From JAFAMS01 sp049520515 (lineage in GTDB: Bacteria; Vulcanimicrobiota; Vulcanimicrobiia; Vulcanimicrobiales; Vulcanimicrobiaceae), in the NCBI GenBank assembly GCA_049520515.1, contig JBEKPS010000001.1:496001-560000 (forward strand): a DNA stretch of 64,000 nucleotides, read 5' to 3'. The position numbers were made by a program, and so were the translations under genes. This document shows positions 22,831 to 31,961 of the stretch, one piece after another. Positions within the stretch are counted from its first letter, which is position 1. Every line of letters starts with the position of its first letter. Below the pieces are notes generated by a model. It was given only the letters and a program-made list of their open reading frames with translations. It was not told the origin of the DNA and ran no database searches.

Positions 22831-25274
22831 TACGTTGCGGCGGTCTCCGGAACGCTGTCAATCAACCGCGGAGCGCCGATCGCGATCACTGCGAGCTCGC
22901 CCGCGTACAAACGGCGGCGATGCGTTTCGCCGCGAAACTCGGCCGAGACGCTGCGAATGCGATCGTTCCAGTTGCACAAAAAGATGCGCACGCCGCCGTT
23001 GTCATCTTCGAATGCGACCGCACCGACTTCAACGGGCGAGGTCGTGACTTCGTCACTTACATCGCGTCCCGCATAGACGATGCGATACGGTTCCTCGGCC
23101 GAGGCTTCGCGCATATCGCCATAAATCGTCGCATTGGGTTGATCGACCACGTACGTGCACGAGCGTCCGCCCCAGTGCACCTTGACCGCGGCGACCCAGA
23201 GAAAATCTTCGGGCAGGAGCGGCGAGATATGAACGCGCCCGGCCGTGCGATAACCATCCAGACCCATCAGCGTTTCGGCGACGGCCCACAAATATTTTGC
23301 ACTCGTCCACGGCGACATATACATGCCGCGATTCGTCAGCGAACCACCGTCGTACCATTCCGGAAACTGGCCGGGGACGGCGTTGCGTGCCGCGCCTTCT
23401 TCGACCGTCGCGTAAATGATGCGCAGCCAGTGCGCAGCCGCCCCGGGCGTGCCGTTACGCGCGAGCGCAACCGCAAACCAAATCGTAAGATCCGGCCATA
23501 TCCCGCCGAGCAAACCAAATCCGTGCGACGGGAAATACCAGCCATCGGCCGTCGAGATCGTGCGCAAACCGACCGGCGTCGTGAAATCGCTTTCGGAGAG
23601 ACGCTTGAGAATGCGGCGGCTCTCGTCGGGCTCGGCACAGCGGAACATCACCGGGAACACTTCGTCGGCCGTGAAGTTATCTTGATAGTTCGCATTCTGA
23701 TCGTAATTGAGGACGAACGAGGACGTATCGGCGTTGAACAGCCGCGCGCGAATGGCCTCGCGTAATTTCGTGGCTTCCTCGGAAAAGCGTTGCCAGGTGT
23801 CGTTCTCGCCGATGATGGCCGCGCAGACAGCTGCCGACTCGAGCGCAAAGTAGCACTCGGCGTTGATTTCCGTGACGGCACCGGAGAGATTGTAGTACGG
23901 AATGATGTTGCGCCACGAGCTGATGCCAAACATATCGACGCCCGTGGCTTTGCAGAACACGAGGCCATTCCCATCGCGTTGCGAGAGAATGTAGTCTGCG
24001 ATCTTCACGATCAGCGGATAGACTGATTTGAGCCATTCGTCATCGCGCGTGACGTTGTAGTGATGCAGCAACGCAATGATGTGCAAGGGCGTGTCGTCGT
24101 TGATATTGAGCTCGTACGATGTTTTGAAGCCGCTGACCCCGCGCACGTACTCGACGACTTGTCCGGTTGGTTCGAGAAATTTGTTGAAGACGTCGAGCGA
24201 GTCGCGCGAGAACTGCGGCATAAAGTAATCGAAGCCGTGAACGAACCACGAAGTATCGCGCGAGACGAGAATGTCCGAGGGCGGCGAGTTCGTCGAGCCC
24301 CACCCTTGCGGATAGTCTTTGACGATCCGGATCATGTTGGTCTTCGCCCAAGCGGCGCCGCGTGAGATTTCGGGCGAGGGTGTCATGAAGCGCGCAAACG
24401 CGAGCTTCTTTGCGTAGAAGCGTTGGGTCTCGTGGAGCGCGGACGAATCGCCGAGCAGCTGCTCGAGCGCCGGCTTCGCGAGCGTGTCGCCCTTCCTATT
24501 AAAGACGACCGCGAGCCGTATTGACTCCCGGGCCCCGGGCGCGACGTTGATGCCGTATTCAAAGGCCCCGAAGATGCGATTGCTGACGTACTCGGCCAGC
24601 TGCGGGGTGACTTCGTCGAGGTGCTCGCGCTCGATGAGCTTCCCCGTGCGCATTCCTTGTAAGAGCACTTGCTCGCGCAGCGCCACGACCGAGGAATCGG
24701 GCTGACGCGACCCACCCCACCACCGCACGCCACCCGTTTCTTCATTAACAGAGCGAATGTAGCGATCGACAACGCTCGCGCGTACTTCCTTTTCGGGATC
24801 GCCATAAAAGCGTTGACCGATCAGGAGCGACCATGGAAAGAGACTTACGGTGCGCGCTTCACGTCCGGCATTATGCAGCGAAACGTCGACAACGAAGGCG
24901 ACGAGACGATCGTGACGCGGTCCGCACGGCACGTAGAATGCTTCGGTTACCGCGATCTGATCGTCGAGCTCGAATTCCGAAATCTGCGCGTACGGAAGAA
25001 ACGTGAAATCGCGCGTGATCTGATGCGGGAAATGCGTCTCGCGTCCGTGGACGCGATATGCGATCTGATGGACGCCGAAAATGATTTGATCCGTATCCGC
25101 GTCCCACAGGCCGCGCACACCGCCTTTTGGGGTCGACGTCGCAAATGTTTTGTAGTTTCCGAGCGTCAAACCGAACGGCGTCTCCGCCTCAGGCAAGACG
25201 TAGGCACAAAACTCGTTATGTTGCGCGTCGTAGCTCGGCCCCATGTGGACTAGGGGTATGCGAGCGGGGGGCAT
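22830..25274 (-). CDS. six-hairpin glycosidase superfamily protein (GH36/GH94-like)
   Basis: An 814-aa protein. The N-terminal beta-sandwich (about 1-280) contains RGLWDADTDQIIFGVHQIAY-like decoration segments, and the alpha/alpha barrel (about 310-720) has SRDTSWFVHGFDYFMPQFSR, ELNINDDTPLHIIALLHHYN, YNLSGAVTEINAECYFALES and GGIWPDLTIWFAVALA. This is the layout of cellobiose-phosphorylase-like GH94 and related amylo-1,6-glucosidase-type proteins; the substrate cannot be assigned. No signal peptide is apparent. The start is placed at ATG 25274, leaving 27 bp to the divergent ispE; ATG 25244 is an alternative. Confidence 0.8.
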   Translation of the reverse strand: MPPARIPLVHMGPSYDAQHNEFCAYVLPEAETPFGLTLGNYKTFATSTPKGGVRGLWDADTDQIIFGVHQIAYRVHGRETHFPHQITRDFTFLPYAQISEFELDDQIAVTEAFYVPCGPRHDRLVAFVVDVSLHNAGREARTVSLFPWSLLIGQRFYGDPEKEVRASVVDRYIRSVNEETGGVRWWGGSRQPDSSVVALREQVLLQGMRTGKLIEREHLDEVTPQLAEYVSNRIFGAFEYGINVAPGARESIRLAVVFNRKGDTLAKPALEQLLGDSSALHETQRFYAKKLAFARFMTPSPEISRGAAWAKTNMIRIVKDYPQGWGSTNSPPSDILVSRDTSWFVHGFDYFMPQFSRDSLDVFNKFLEPTGQVVEYVRGVSGFKTSYELNINDDTPLHIIALLHHYNVTRDDEWLKSVYPLIVKIADYILSQRDGNGLVFCKATGVDMFGISSWRNIIPYYNLSGAVTEINAECYFALESAAVCAAIIGENDTWQRFSEEATKLREAIRARLFNADTSSFVLNYDQNANYQDNFTADEVFPVMFRCAEPDESRRILKRLSESDFTTPVGLRTISTADGWYFPSHGFGLLGGIWPDLTIWFAVALARNGTPGAAAHWLRIIYATVEEGAARNAVPGQFPEWYDGGSLTNRGMYMSPWTSAKYLWAVAETLMGLDGYRTAGRVHISPLLPEDFLWVAAVKVHWGGRSCTYVVDQPNATIYGDMREASAEEPYRIVYAGRDVSDEVTTSPVEVGAVAFEDDNGGVRIFLCNWNDRIRSVSAEFRGETHRRRLYAGELAVIAIGAPRLIDSVPETAAT

Positions 25275-25301
25275 CAGCCTTCCTGCGAAACGTGCGGCTG
25301 A

Positions 25302-26177
25302 ATGTTGCAACCGGGAGCAGCGCAGGCGCCTGCAAAGATCAACCTGACGCTTGAAATCCTTGCACGCCGCGAGGACGGCTATCACGGCGTGCGCAGCGTC
25401 ATGCTGCCGATCGGCTTGCGCGACACTGTGCGCTGGCAGCCGTCCGAACGGTTTGCCTTTCATTGTAATGACGGCGCGCCACGCGACAAATCGAATCTCG
25501 TCATGCGCGCATTCGATGCGCTCGACATCGAACCGGCGCTCGATATCACGCTCGAAAAGAAGATTCCGACGGGCGGCGGCCTTGGCGGCGGATCGAGCGA
25601 CGGTGCGGCGATCTTACGCGCGGCGGCCGCCGGTGCGTTCGGCGAGCTTGGCGATAAAGATTTTCTCAGCATCGCGCGGGGACTCGGTTCGGACGTGCCG
25701 TTCTTTTTGGTTGAAACCGGCGCGCTCGTCGAGGGCACCGGCGAACGCGTCACGGCGCTTGGCGCGCTGCCGGATTGGTGGACGGTCATCGTCATGCCGG
25801 CAGTCGCCGTCGAGACCGCGGGAGCATACAACGCGCTGGATAGCGCGCGCGGCAAGAAGTACAAAGTTCGTCCGCGCAACGAGTCGCCGAGTATCCTCGC
25901 GGTCGAAGCCGTGCAACGCGGTGACTTTAACGCTGCGATCGCAGCAAGCATGAACGATTTCGAAGAAGTGATCGCAGCAAGCGAACCGGCGATTGCGGCT
26001 TCACTCGACGCGCTACGCGGCGCCGGCGCGCGTCTCGCACGGCTGTGCGGCAGCGGCTCGAGCTGCTTCGCGCTCGCAGAAACGAAAGACGAAGCGCGTG
26101 CAATTGCGGAGAGTCTCAGCCCGATCGGCGCACGCGTGCACGTTACTCCGCTGGCCCCAACGAAAGTCTGGCGCTGA
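25302..26177 (+). CDS. ispE: 4-diphosphocytidyl-2-C-methyl-D-erythritol kinase
   Basis: A 291-aa GHMP kinase of the MEP isoprenoid pathway. Landmarks: APAKINLTLEILARREDGYH (Lys/Asn substrate site), IPTGGGLGGGSSDGAA (ATP-binding glycine-rich loop), LGSDVPFFLVETGALVEGTG (catalytic Asp region) and CGSGSSCFAL near the end. Length and motif spacing are standard. It overlaps the following gene by CTGA. Confidence 0.95.
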   Translation: MLQPGAAQAPAKINLTLEILARREDGYHGVRSVMLPIGLRDTVRWQPSERFAFHCNDGAPRDKSNLVMRAFDALDIEPALDITLEKKIPTGGGLGGGSSDGAAILRAAAAGAFGELGDKDFLSIARGLGSDVPFFLVETGALVEGTGERVTALGALPDWWTVIVMPAVAVETAGAYNALDSARGKKYKVRPRNESPSILAVEAVQRGDFNAAIAASMNDFEEVIAASEPAIAASLDALRGAGARLARLCGSGSSCFALAETKDEARAIAESLSPIGARVHVTPLAPTKVWR

Positions 26178-26917
26178 ACGCCCTTGTGCTCGCCGGCGGG
26201 CGGCGCGATGCCGTCTGCGACGGAACGTCTGCGGTAAACAAGGCTTTCGTTCCAGTTGGCGGCGTGCCGATGGTGACACGTGTTCTGAAGACACTGCGCA
26301 CGATCCCGACGATCGAGCAGATCATAGTCGTTGCGCCGACGGTTGCGCTCGATGATTCGGCGCTGACGCTCGCCGACGTCCGGCGCAGCTCGGGCGACAA
26401 GATCATCGAGAGCGTTGAGCGTGGACTTTCTGAGAGCGACCCGGACGCGATGATGCTCCTCGTGACCTCAGACGCACCGCTTCTGTCCTCGGAGAGCCTC
26501 CAAGAATTCGCGCAGACTCTTGCTTCTATCGATGCGGATCTCGTCTATGCGATCGCCGAGCGCAAAGCGCACGAGCAGCGCTATCCCGGCGTCCCACACA
26601 CGTGGGCTCGGATGCGTGGCGGCATTTATTGCGGCGGCGCGGTTTTTGGCATGCGCCCACGCGTAGTGTCGGCACTTACGAACTTCTTAGACGAGCTTGC
26701 GGCCGCGCGGAAGAGTCCGCTACGTCTCGCACGCGCATTCGGCTGGAACGTCGTTGTGCGCTTCGCGCTGGGAATGCTCCCGATTAGCGCTGCGGAAGCG
26801 CGCGCGTCGACACTTTTGGGTTATCAAGTGCGCGCCGTCGTTGCCGCACCTGATCTCGCTTTTAATGTCGACCGCAAGAGTGATCTCGTACTTGCCGAAC
26901 GATTTTTATCTGAATAA
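26174..26917 (+). CDS. MobA/IspD-like nucleotidyltransferase, probable CTG start
   Basis: A 247-aa NTP-transferase domain protein: NALVLAGGRRDAVCDGTSAV at the N-terminus is the nucleotide-binding loop, followed by NKAFVPVGGVPMVTRVLKTL (the KP..PV-like Lys motif) and LLVTSDAPLLS (metal-binding Asp). Coupling to ispE suggested IspD, but the C-terminal half (GGAVFGMRPRVVSALTNFLD, FGWNVVVRFALGMLPI) matches the MobA-like group instead, and the substrate is unknown. The start is an in-frame CTG at 26174 that overlaps the ispE stop; no ATG, GTG or TTG precedes the motif at a plausible distance. Confidence 0.82.
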   Translation: MNALVLAGGRRDAVCDGTSAVNKAFVPVGGVPMVTRVLKTLRTIPTIEQIIVVAPTVALDDSALTLADVRRSSGDKIIESVERGLSESDPDAMMLLVTSDAPLLSSESLQEFAQTLASIDADLVYAIAERKAHEQRYPGVPHTWARMRGGIYCGGAVFGMRPRVVSALTNFLDELAAARKSPLRLARAFGWNVVVRFALGMLPISAAEARASTLLGYQVRAVVAAPDLAFNVDRKSDLVLAERFLSE

Positions 26918-26923
26918 TCGCGA

Positions 26924-26966
26924 TCCTTCGACTACGGTGCGCTTCGCGCACCTACGCTCAGGATGA
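26924..26966 (-). repeat. dispersed structured repeat, copy 6 (long form)
   Basis: ATCCTTCGACTACGG leads into a perfect inner hairpin, GGTGCGC TTC GCGCACC, and closes with CTCAGGATGAC. Relative to other copies the fourth stem pair C:G has become T:A on both sides. The stop codon of the ornithine-cyclodeaminase-like gene lies inside it. Confidence 0.75.
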
Positions 26967-27917
26967 CACAGTAGCTTTTTTGTAGATTTCGTCGGCGAAG
27001 ACGACGTCGAGCGCCGCGTTGCCGAGATTCGCGATGACGACGAGCTGATCGGGCTCGGTGCGGCCGCGCTCGGAGCCGAGCAGCACGTGACCGATCACCG
27101 AGTTGATGCGCGGTAAGCCACGCTTGAAGCGTGCATGGCCTTCAGGAGTCTCGAAGGGCGCCCGGTCGTCGACGATGATGCGATCCGCTAAGCGTAGCGT
27201 CGCATATTCTTTCGCCGGATTGTCGACGAGCGCGACCGTCGCGCCGCTATGCAGCATTTTCGGATCGAGCACGGGATTGTTGATTTCGTTGGTCACCGTG
27301 ACGACGATATCGGCTTCGTGCAGCGCTTCAGCCATGTCGCCGAATGCCTCGACGCGCAACCGGGACGAGACAACCGGATTCGAGGCAACGAATTTCTGTG
27401 CAGCGTCGAGCGTGCGGCCGACGACGCGCACGGTGTGCAACGACGGCAGTGCGATCGGAATCATCGATAGATGGGTGCGTGCTTGCAAGCCCGTGCCGAT
27501 GAGCGCCATCGTGCTTGCGCCGTGCGAGCAGGCTGCAAGCGAGACCGCCGTCATCGCTGCGGTACGAACGCCGGTCAGCCAGTTGCCGTCCATGATGGCG
27601 TACGGAATTCCGGTCTGACCATCGTTGAGAATGATCATCGCGCTCACCGTCGGCACGCCTTTGGCGCGATTCAGCGGAAAATCGGCGACCCACTTGACCG
27701 CGATAACGTCGAGCGGCTTGCAATACGCAGGCATCGCGTGAACGTTGAAATCGTGCGGATGAACGCCAAACTTCGGCGGCACTTCGATCTCGCCGGACGC
27801 GAGCCAGCGCAAGGCTTGCGCCGCAAGCTCGCAGCTTCGCTGCGGCGTGGGCGTCAACGCTTCCATTTCTTTTGCGCCGAAATAGCGCAGACCGGTCGCT
27901 AAGTCGACACCCGTCAT
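26958..27917 (-). CDS. ornithine cyclodeaminase / mu-crystallin family protein
   Basis: A 319-aa NAD(P)-binding enzyme: VPPKFGVHPHDFNVHAMPAY near the N-terminus, then AKGVPTVSAMIILNDGQTG, MDGNWLTGVRTAAMTAVSL (family signature), MALIGTGLQARTHLSMI (Rossmann GxGxQ) and ATVALVDNPAKEYA. Members include ornithine cyclodeaminase, alanine and lysine dehydrogenases and ketimine reductases; which one this is cannot be told. The last three codons (Val-Ser-Ser-stop) come from a dispersed repeat that has grown into the end of the gene. Confidence 0.9.
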   Translation of the reverse strand: MTGVDLATGLRYFGAKEMEALTPTPQRSCELAAQALRWLASGEIEVPPKFGVHPHDFNVHAMPAYCKPLDVIAVKWVADFPLNRAKGVPTVSAMIILNDGQTGIPYAIMDGNWLTGVRTAAMTAVSLAACSHGASTMALIGTGLQARTHLSMIPIALPSLHTVRVVGRTLDAAQKFVASNPVVSSRLRVEAFGDMAEALHEADIVVTVTNEINNPVLDPKMLHSGATVALVDNPAKEYATLRLADRIIVDDRAPFETPEGHARFKRGLPRINSVIGHVLLGSERGRTEPDQLVVIANLGNAALDVVFADEIYKKATVSS

Positions 27918-27991
27918 ACGCGGGCCCTTCGGCGTAGCGTTTGGTAGCGCCTAGGGCAGGGTAAGCAATCGCCGAAGAGCCGGAAAACGTT

Positions 27992-29923
27992 GTGATTCGG
28001 GTGTTTGGAATACGTCTCCAAGTTCTTTTATTGGTTGCTGGGCCGCTGGTGTTCCTTATTGTCGTTGCTGCTATTGCCGGCACGGTTCTGCAGCGCACGG
28101 ACGCTGCAACGCAGCTCTCAAGGCACTCGGCGAGCATTCTGACCGAATCCGACAGTATTTACAGTACGGTTAACCGCGGCAACGCGAGCCTCGTGGACTA
28201 CGCTCGCTCGCATAACGAAGCGTCACTCGATGCCTATCACAAGGCGGTTGCCGACATCCACACTGAAGTGCGCGACCTGCGCACGCTCGTCGGAAACGAT
28301 CCCGTAACGCAGCCCGCGGCGGATAACTTTGAGAATATCGTGCTGCAAGTTCCGGGCGTCTGGGCTGCGTTCGAGGCCGATGTCCGCGCCCACGACATGA
28401 AGAAGGCACAAGCACTTGCCGCCGCGCCGGCGACGCGAAAACTTTCAGCTAAGTGGCAGAACGCGAAGATGGGCTTCGATGCGAATTTGCGTCAACACAT
28501 CATTGCCCGTCTCGACGGTCTGCGCAAAAGCTTGCACAACCTCGAGACGGCGCTCGTCGTCGTCTCGATCATCGGAATACTCTTTACGTTCCTGATCGCG
28601 CTTCAATTCGGATGGAGCATCGTAAGCCGTCTACGACGACTCGCACAAAATGCCGAACATCTCTCGATAGGCCAGCCGACGCAACCGATCGGCGGCAACG
28701 ACGAAATCGCGAAGCTCGATGTGGCATATCATGAGGTCACGCGCCGCATGATGAGATCGCTCGAAGAGCGCGAGCGCGCAGTCGAAGCGTACGAGCGCGA
28801 ACACACGGTCGCGATAACGCTGCAGCGCGCATTGCTTCCCGCCTCTCTTCCGAAGATTCCGGGATTGCGGATCGACGGCGCGTACGTTCCGGCGGCCGAA
28901 GGCGCAGAAGTCGGCGGCGATTGGTACGACGTTTTCGAGCTTCCGAATCACTGCGTGGGACTAAGCGTCGGCGATGTGGCCGGTCACGGATTGCGCGCGG
29001 CCGTCTCGATGGGTACCATGCGCCAGCTCATCCGCAGCGTTGCGCGTTTCGAATCGAGTCCAGCGGCGGTCTTGAGCGCTGCGAACCGCGCACTGTGCGC
29101 GGAAGATCCCGGGCTCGTCACCGCGTTCTTCGGAATCCTCGATCGCGAGAGCGGAGCACTTCGCTACTCGCTGGCCGGCCATCCCGCGCCGCTCGTACTC
29201 CGGCCGTCAGGCGACGCGACCCCGCTCGAAGGCGACGGCATCGTGCTCGGTTTCGATCGCAACACGGTGTACCGCGATTTCGAGACGACGCTCAAAATCG
29301 GTGCCGGTCTCGTGCTGTTCACCGACGGCGTCGTCGAAATCGAACGCGACTTCATCAAAGGCATAAGCGAGCTCGAAGAGGCTGCTATCGCCGAATATTT
29401 CGATCCATCCTCGAATATCGCAGAAGGAATTCAGCGGCGAGTCATGCGCTCGCTCAAGGCGCGCGATGACGCGGCTGTACTCTTCGTCGGGATTACCGCA
29501 CTCAAGTCGGCGTCAGGGCCGAGCGGGCGGCAATGGACATTCGATGCATTCGACCAAGCAGCTGTGCATCGCATGAAGCGTGCCGTGCTCCGGCAATTTG
29601 CTGGACTCGAGTCGACATCGGCTGAATTCGGCGCAATCGAGGCAATTCTCGGCGAGCTTTTGAGCAACGTTGCGCGCCATAGCCCCGGAGAAGCAACAGT
29701 CACGCTGGAAAGCCGCGACGACGAACTCATTCTGCACGTCACCGATAGCGGCGACCCTTTCGAGCTCACCGAGTCGCCGCCAGATCCGCTTGCAGAGAGC
29801 GGACGCGGATTAATGATCGTGCGTGCGTTTTCGAGGAAGGTCGTGCTGGCCCGATTCGACGGCGGCAACCGCGTCTCGGCGGTCTTGCCGCTGCCGAAAA
29901 GCAGCTCTAGCGCCAGCGCGTAA
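27992..29923 (+). CDS. CHASE3-like/HAMP sensor with SpoIIE phosphatase and anti-sigma-type ATPase domain
   Basis: A 643-aa membrane signalling protein. TM1 (LLLVAGPLVFLIVVAAIAG), an extracytoplasmic helical sensor of about 140 aa, TM2 (VVVSIIGILFTFLIALQF), HAMP (about 205-260), a short coiled coil, PP2C-type SpoIIE domain (about 280-480; VGGDWYDVF, SVGDVAGHGLRAA, LVLFTDGVVE) and an RsbW-like HATPase (about 510-635; AILGELLSNVARHSP, HVTDSGDPF, GRGLMIVRAFS). It probably dephosphorylates an anti-sigma antagonist and also carries the switch kinase. GTG at 27992. Converges with ubiX, overlapping by 17 nt. Confidence 0.92.
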   Translation: MIRVFGIRLQVLLLVAGPLVFLIVVAAIAGTVLQRTDAATQLSRHSASILTESDSIYSTVNRGNASLVDYARSHNEASLDAYHKAVADIHTEVRDLRTLVGNDPVTQPAADNFENIVLQVPGVWAAFEADVRAHDMKKAQALAAAPATRKLSAKWQNAKMGFDANLRQHIIARLDGLRKSLHNLETALVVVSIIGILFTFLIALQFGWSIVSRLRRLAQNAEHLSIGQPTQPIGGNDEIAKLDVAYHEVTRRMMRSLEERERAVEAYEREHTVAITLQRALLPASLPKIPGLRIDGAYVPAAEGAEVGGDWYDVFELPNHCVGLSVGDVAGHGLRAAVSMGTMRQLIRSVARFESSPAAVLSAANRALCAEDPGLVTAFFGILDRESGALRYSLAGHPAPLVLRPSGDATPLEGDGIVLGFDRNTVYRDFETTLKIGAGLVLFTDGVVEIERDFIKGISELEEAAIAEYFDPSSNIAEGIQRRVMRSLKARDDAAVLFVGITALKSASGPSGRQWTFDAFDQAAVHRMKRAVLRQFAGLESTSAEFGAIEAILGELLSNVARHSPGEATVTLESRDDELILHVTDSGDPFELTESPPDPLAESGRGLMIVRAFSRKVVLARFDGGNRVSAVLPLPKSSSSASA

Positions 29924-30482
29924 AGAGCTCGTTCTCGATACCGAGCTGATCGAGCACTTTGCCGACCGTGTGATTCAAAATGTCGTCGACGCTTTGCGGA
30001 TGCGCGTACATACCGGGAACCGGCGGCAAAATGACAGCGCCGATTTCTGCGAGCTGCGTAAGCGTGCGCAAGTGTCCGAGATGCAGCGGCGTTTCGCGCA
30101 CGACGAGGACGAGCTTGCGCCGCTCTTTGAGGCAGACATCAGCGGCGCGCGCGATCAGATTATCATTGAACGAGTACGCGATCGACGATGCCGTCTTGAC
30201 CGAGCACGGAATGACGACCATGCCGGCCGTGCGGAAGGATCCACTCGAAATCGAAGCGGCCAGATCCGATTCACGATGCACGACGTCGGCGAGCTGCTCT
30301 AAGTCGGACGCATTCTTTCCGGGAACCTCGAGCGAAATCGTCAGCGGTGCTTGCTTGGACAGCACGAGGTGCGTTTCAACGTCCGGCGTCGCGTGCAACG
30401 CGTGCATCAGCGCAAACGCATACGCGCTGCCGCTTGCTCCCGAGACGCCGACGATAATCCTGCGCACGACGTTGTGCTTCAC
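29907..30482 (-). CDS. ubiX: flavin prenyltransferase UbiX family
   Basis: A 191-aa flavoprotein: RRIIVGVSGASGSAYAFALM (FMN-binding start), SGSFRTAGMVVIPCSVKTAS (conserved Ser/Cys region), YSFNDNLIARAADVCLKERR and LVLVVRETPLHLGHLRTLTQ. UbiX makes prenylated FMN, the cofactor for UbiD-type decarboxylases. No ubiD lies in the window. Length is normal. Confidence 0.95.
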   Translation of the reverse strand: MKHNVVRRIIVGVSGASGSAYAFALMHALHATPDVETHLVLSKQAPLTISLEVPGKNASDLEQLADVVHRESDLAASISSGSFRTAGMVVIPCSVKTASSIAYSFNDNLIARAADVCLKERRKLVLVVRETPLHLGHLRTLTQLAEIGAVILPPVPGMYAHPQSVDDILNHTVGKVLDQLGIENELFTRWR

Positions 30483-30521
30483 GAACGAAGGGCGAAGGCC
30501 CCGCGGCTGGAAGCACGAGGT

Positions 30522-31961
30522 GTGGAAGGGCTCGTCCGCCGCTGCCTGATCGCGCTTCTGGGCGCGACGCTGGATGGCCCGGCGAAGCGGAGCGTCCGAA
30601 GCCCAGCCTTTGCATGGCGCGTTGACGCGGCGCTAGCCACCCACGATCCCCAAGTTCCGCCGGACGTGCGCGATGCCATCGCGGCGCGCCTCGCCGAGCT
30701 GGGAATTGCGCTTCCTAAGGAAGCTCCCGGCGCGAAGACGCGCATCGATGCGCGAACGGTACGCGGCGTCAGCGATGCGCTTGCGTGGATTGGCTCGCGC
30801 GACGAGCGTTTACCCGAACGCGTCGGCGCTGCGTATCGCACGCAAGGCGCGACCGCGCGCGAAGTCGTCACGACGATCGTGAGTGAGCTCGCGCTCGATG
30901 ATGGCGAGACGGTGCTCGAGATCGCAGCCGCGGTCGACGCAGCCTGCGAGCGCCTCGGAAAAACGTGGGAGCCCGAGGACGTTCTGTTTACGCTCGAACG
31001 CGAGCTCGACCCACAGCCGGTGAGAAGCGCGCCGAACGCCGAATCGCCGCAACTCGCTGCACAGGAGCCGGATCGTCCGCTCCCCGGACACCGGCACTTC
31101 AGCGCGTCGTCGCTCAATCTCTACGCGGACTGCCCGCGCAAATGGTACTTCCGTTATTTGTGCCGCGCGGTCGAAGACAAGCCGACATCGGCGTCAGCCT
31201 ACGGCACGGCCTTCCACGCCGCGCTCGAAGCCTTTCATAAAGTCTATCCGTCGATCGCCGGTGTTGCCGCGCGCGACCTGGAGATGCGCCTCGAAGGCGA
31301 GATCAACACCGCGTTTGAGACGCATCGAGCGCATTTCAGCTCCGAAGTCGAGTTCCGGCTCAACCGGCGGCGCGCACAACGCACCGCAAAGAAATATTTG
31401 GCGTGGCTGCAAGAACGCGCGAGAAAAGAACCGTTCGAAGTCATCGGGACGGAGATCAAAGCCGACATCGAGCTCGACGGCCTCGAATTTCGCGGCTACA
31501 TCGACCGCGTCGATCGCGACGAGCGCAGCGGACGCGTGACGGTCTTCGATTACAAGACGGGTTCGATCGCCGAATCGGCGGCCGAATACCGGCGTGCGAT
31601 CAACAACGACAGCGAATTTCAACTCTCATACTACTACTGGGCACAGACGATGGCGGGCGAGACCGTACGGAGCATCGCGCTCGTTCCGCTACGCGAAGCG
31701 CACCTCGACGTTGCCCCCATCGAGCTCGAGATCGTACCGAGCGGGCCGCCCGTGAAAAACGATAGCGCGACGCGCGGCGTGATTCCCGTCATCGAGCTCG
31801 AACGCGCGCGCACCGCGATGGTCGAGCTCGGACGGATGCTCGCATCGGGGACGATCGAACATTTTCCACCGACCGACGATCCGTCGTCGTGCCGCTATTG
31901 CGTCTACGCGCCGTCCTGCCGCGAAAAGCCGACCGACGACACGATGGCCTTCGCACGATGA
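30522..31961 (+). CDS. PD-(D/E)XK nuclease with Fe-S-type cysteines, AddB/Cas4-like
   Basis: About 479 aa. The first 190 residues are helical and unrecognised. The nuclease (about 193-470) shows HFSASSLNLYADCPRKWYFR (first Cys plus RKWYFRY), SAYGTAFHAALEAFH, FRGYIDRVDRD, VTVFDYKTGS (catalytic Asp and DYK) and FQLSYYYWAQTMAG; it ends SSCRYCVYAPSC, completing a four-Cys set as in AddB and Cas4. GTG at 30522 has GAGG directly upstream. The stop overlaps the helicase start by ATGA, so both act together, probably in end resection or recombination. Confidence 0.88.
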   Translation: MEGLVRRCLIALLGATLDGPAKRSVRSPAFAWRVDAALATHDPQVPPDVRDAIAARLAELGIALPKEAPGAKTRIDARTVRGVSDALAWIGSRDERLPERVGAAYRTQGATAREVVTTIVSELALDDGETVLEIAAAVDAACERLGKTWEPEDVLFTLERELDPQPVRSAPNAESPQLAAQEPDRPLPGHRHFSASSLNLYADCPRKWYFRYLCRAVEDKPTSASAYGTAFHAALEAFHKVYPSIAGVAARDLEMRLEGEINTAFETHRAHFSSEVEFRLNRRRAQRTAKKYLAWLQERARKEPFEVIGTEIKADIELDGLEFRGYIDRVDRDERSGRVTVFDYKTGSIAESAAEYRRAINNDSEFQLSYYYWAQTMAGETVRSIALVPLREAHLDVAPIELEIVPSGPPVKNDSATRGVIPVIELERARTAMVELGRMLASGTIEHFPPTDDPSSCRYCVYAPSCREKPTDDTMAFAR

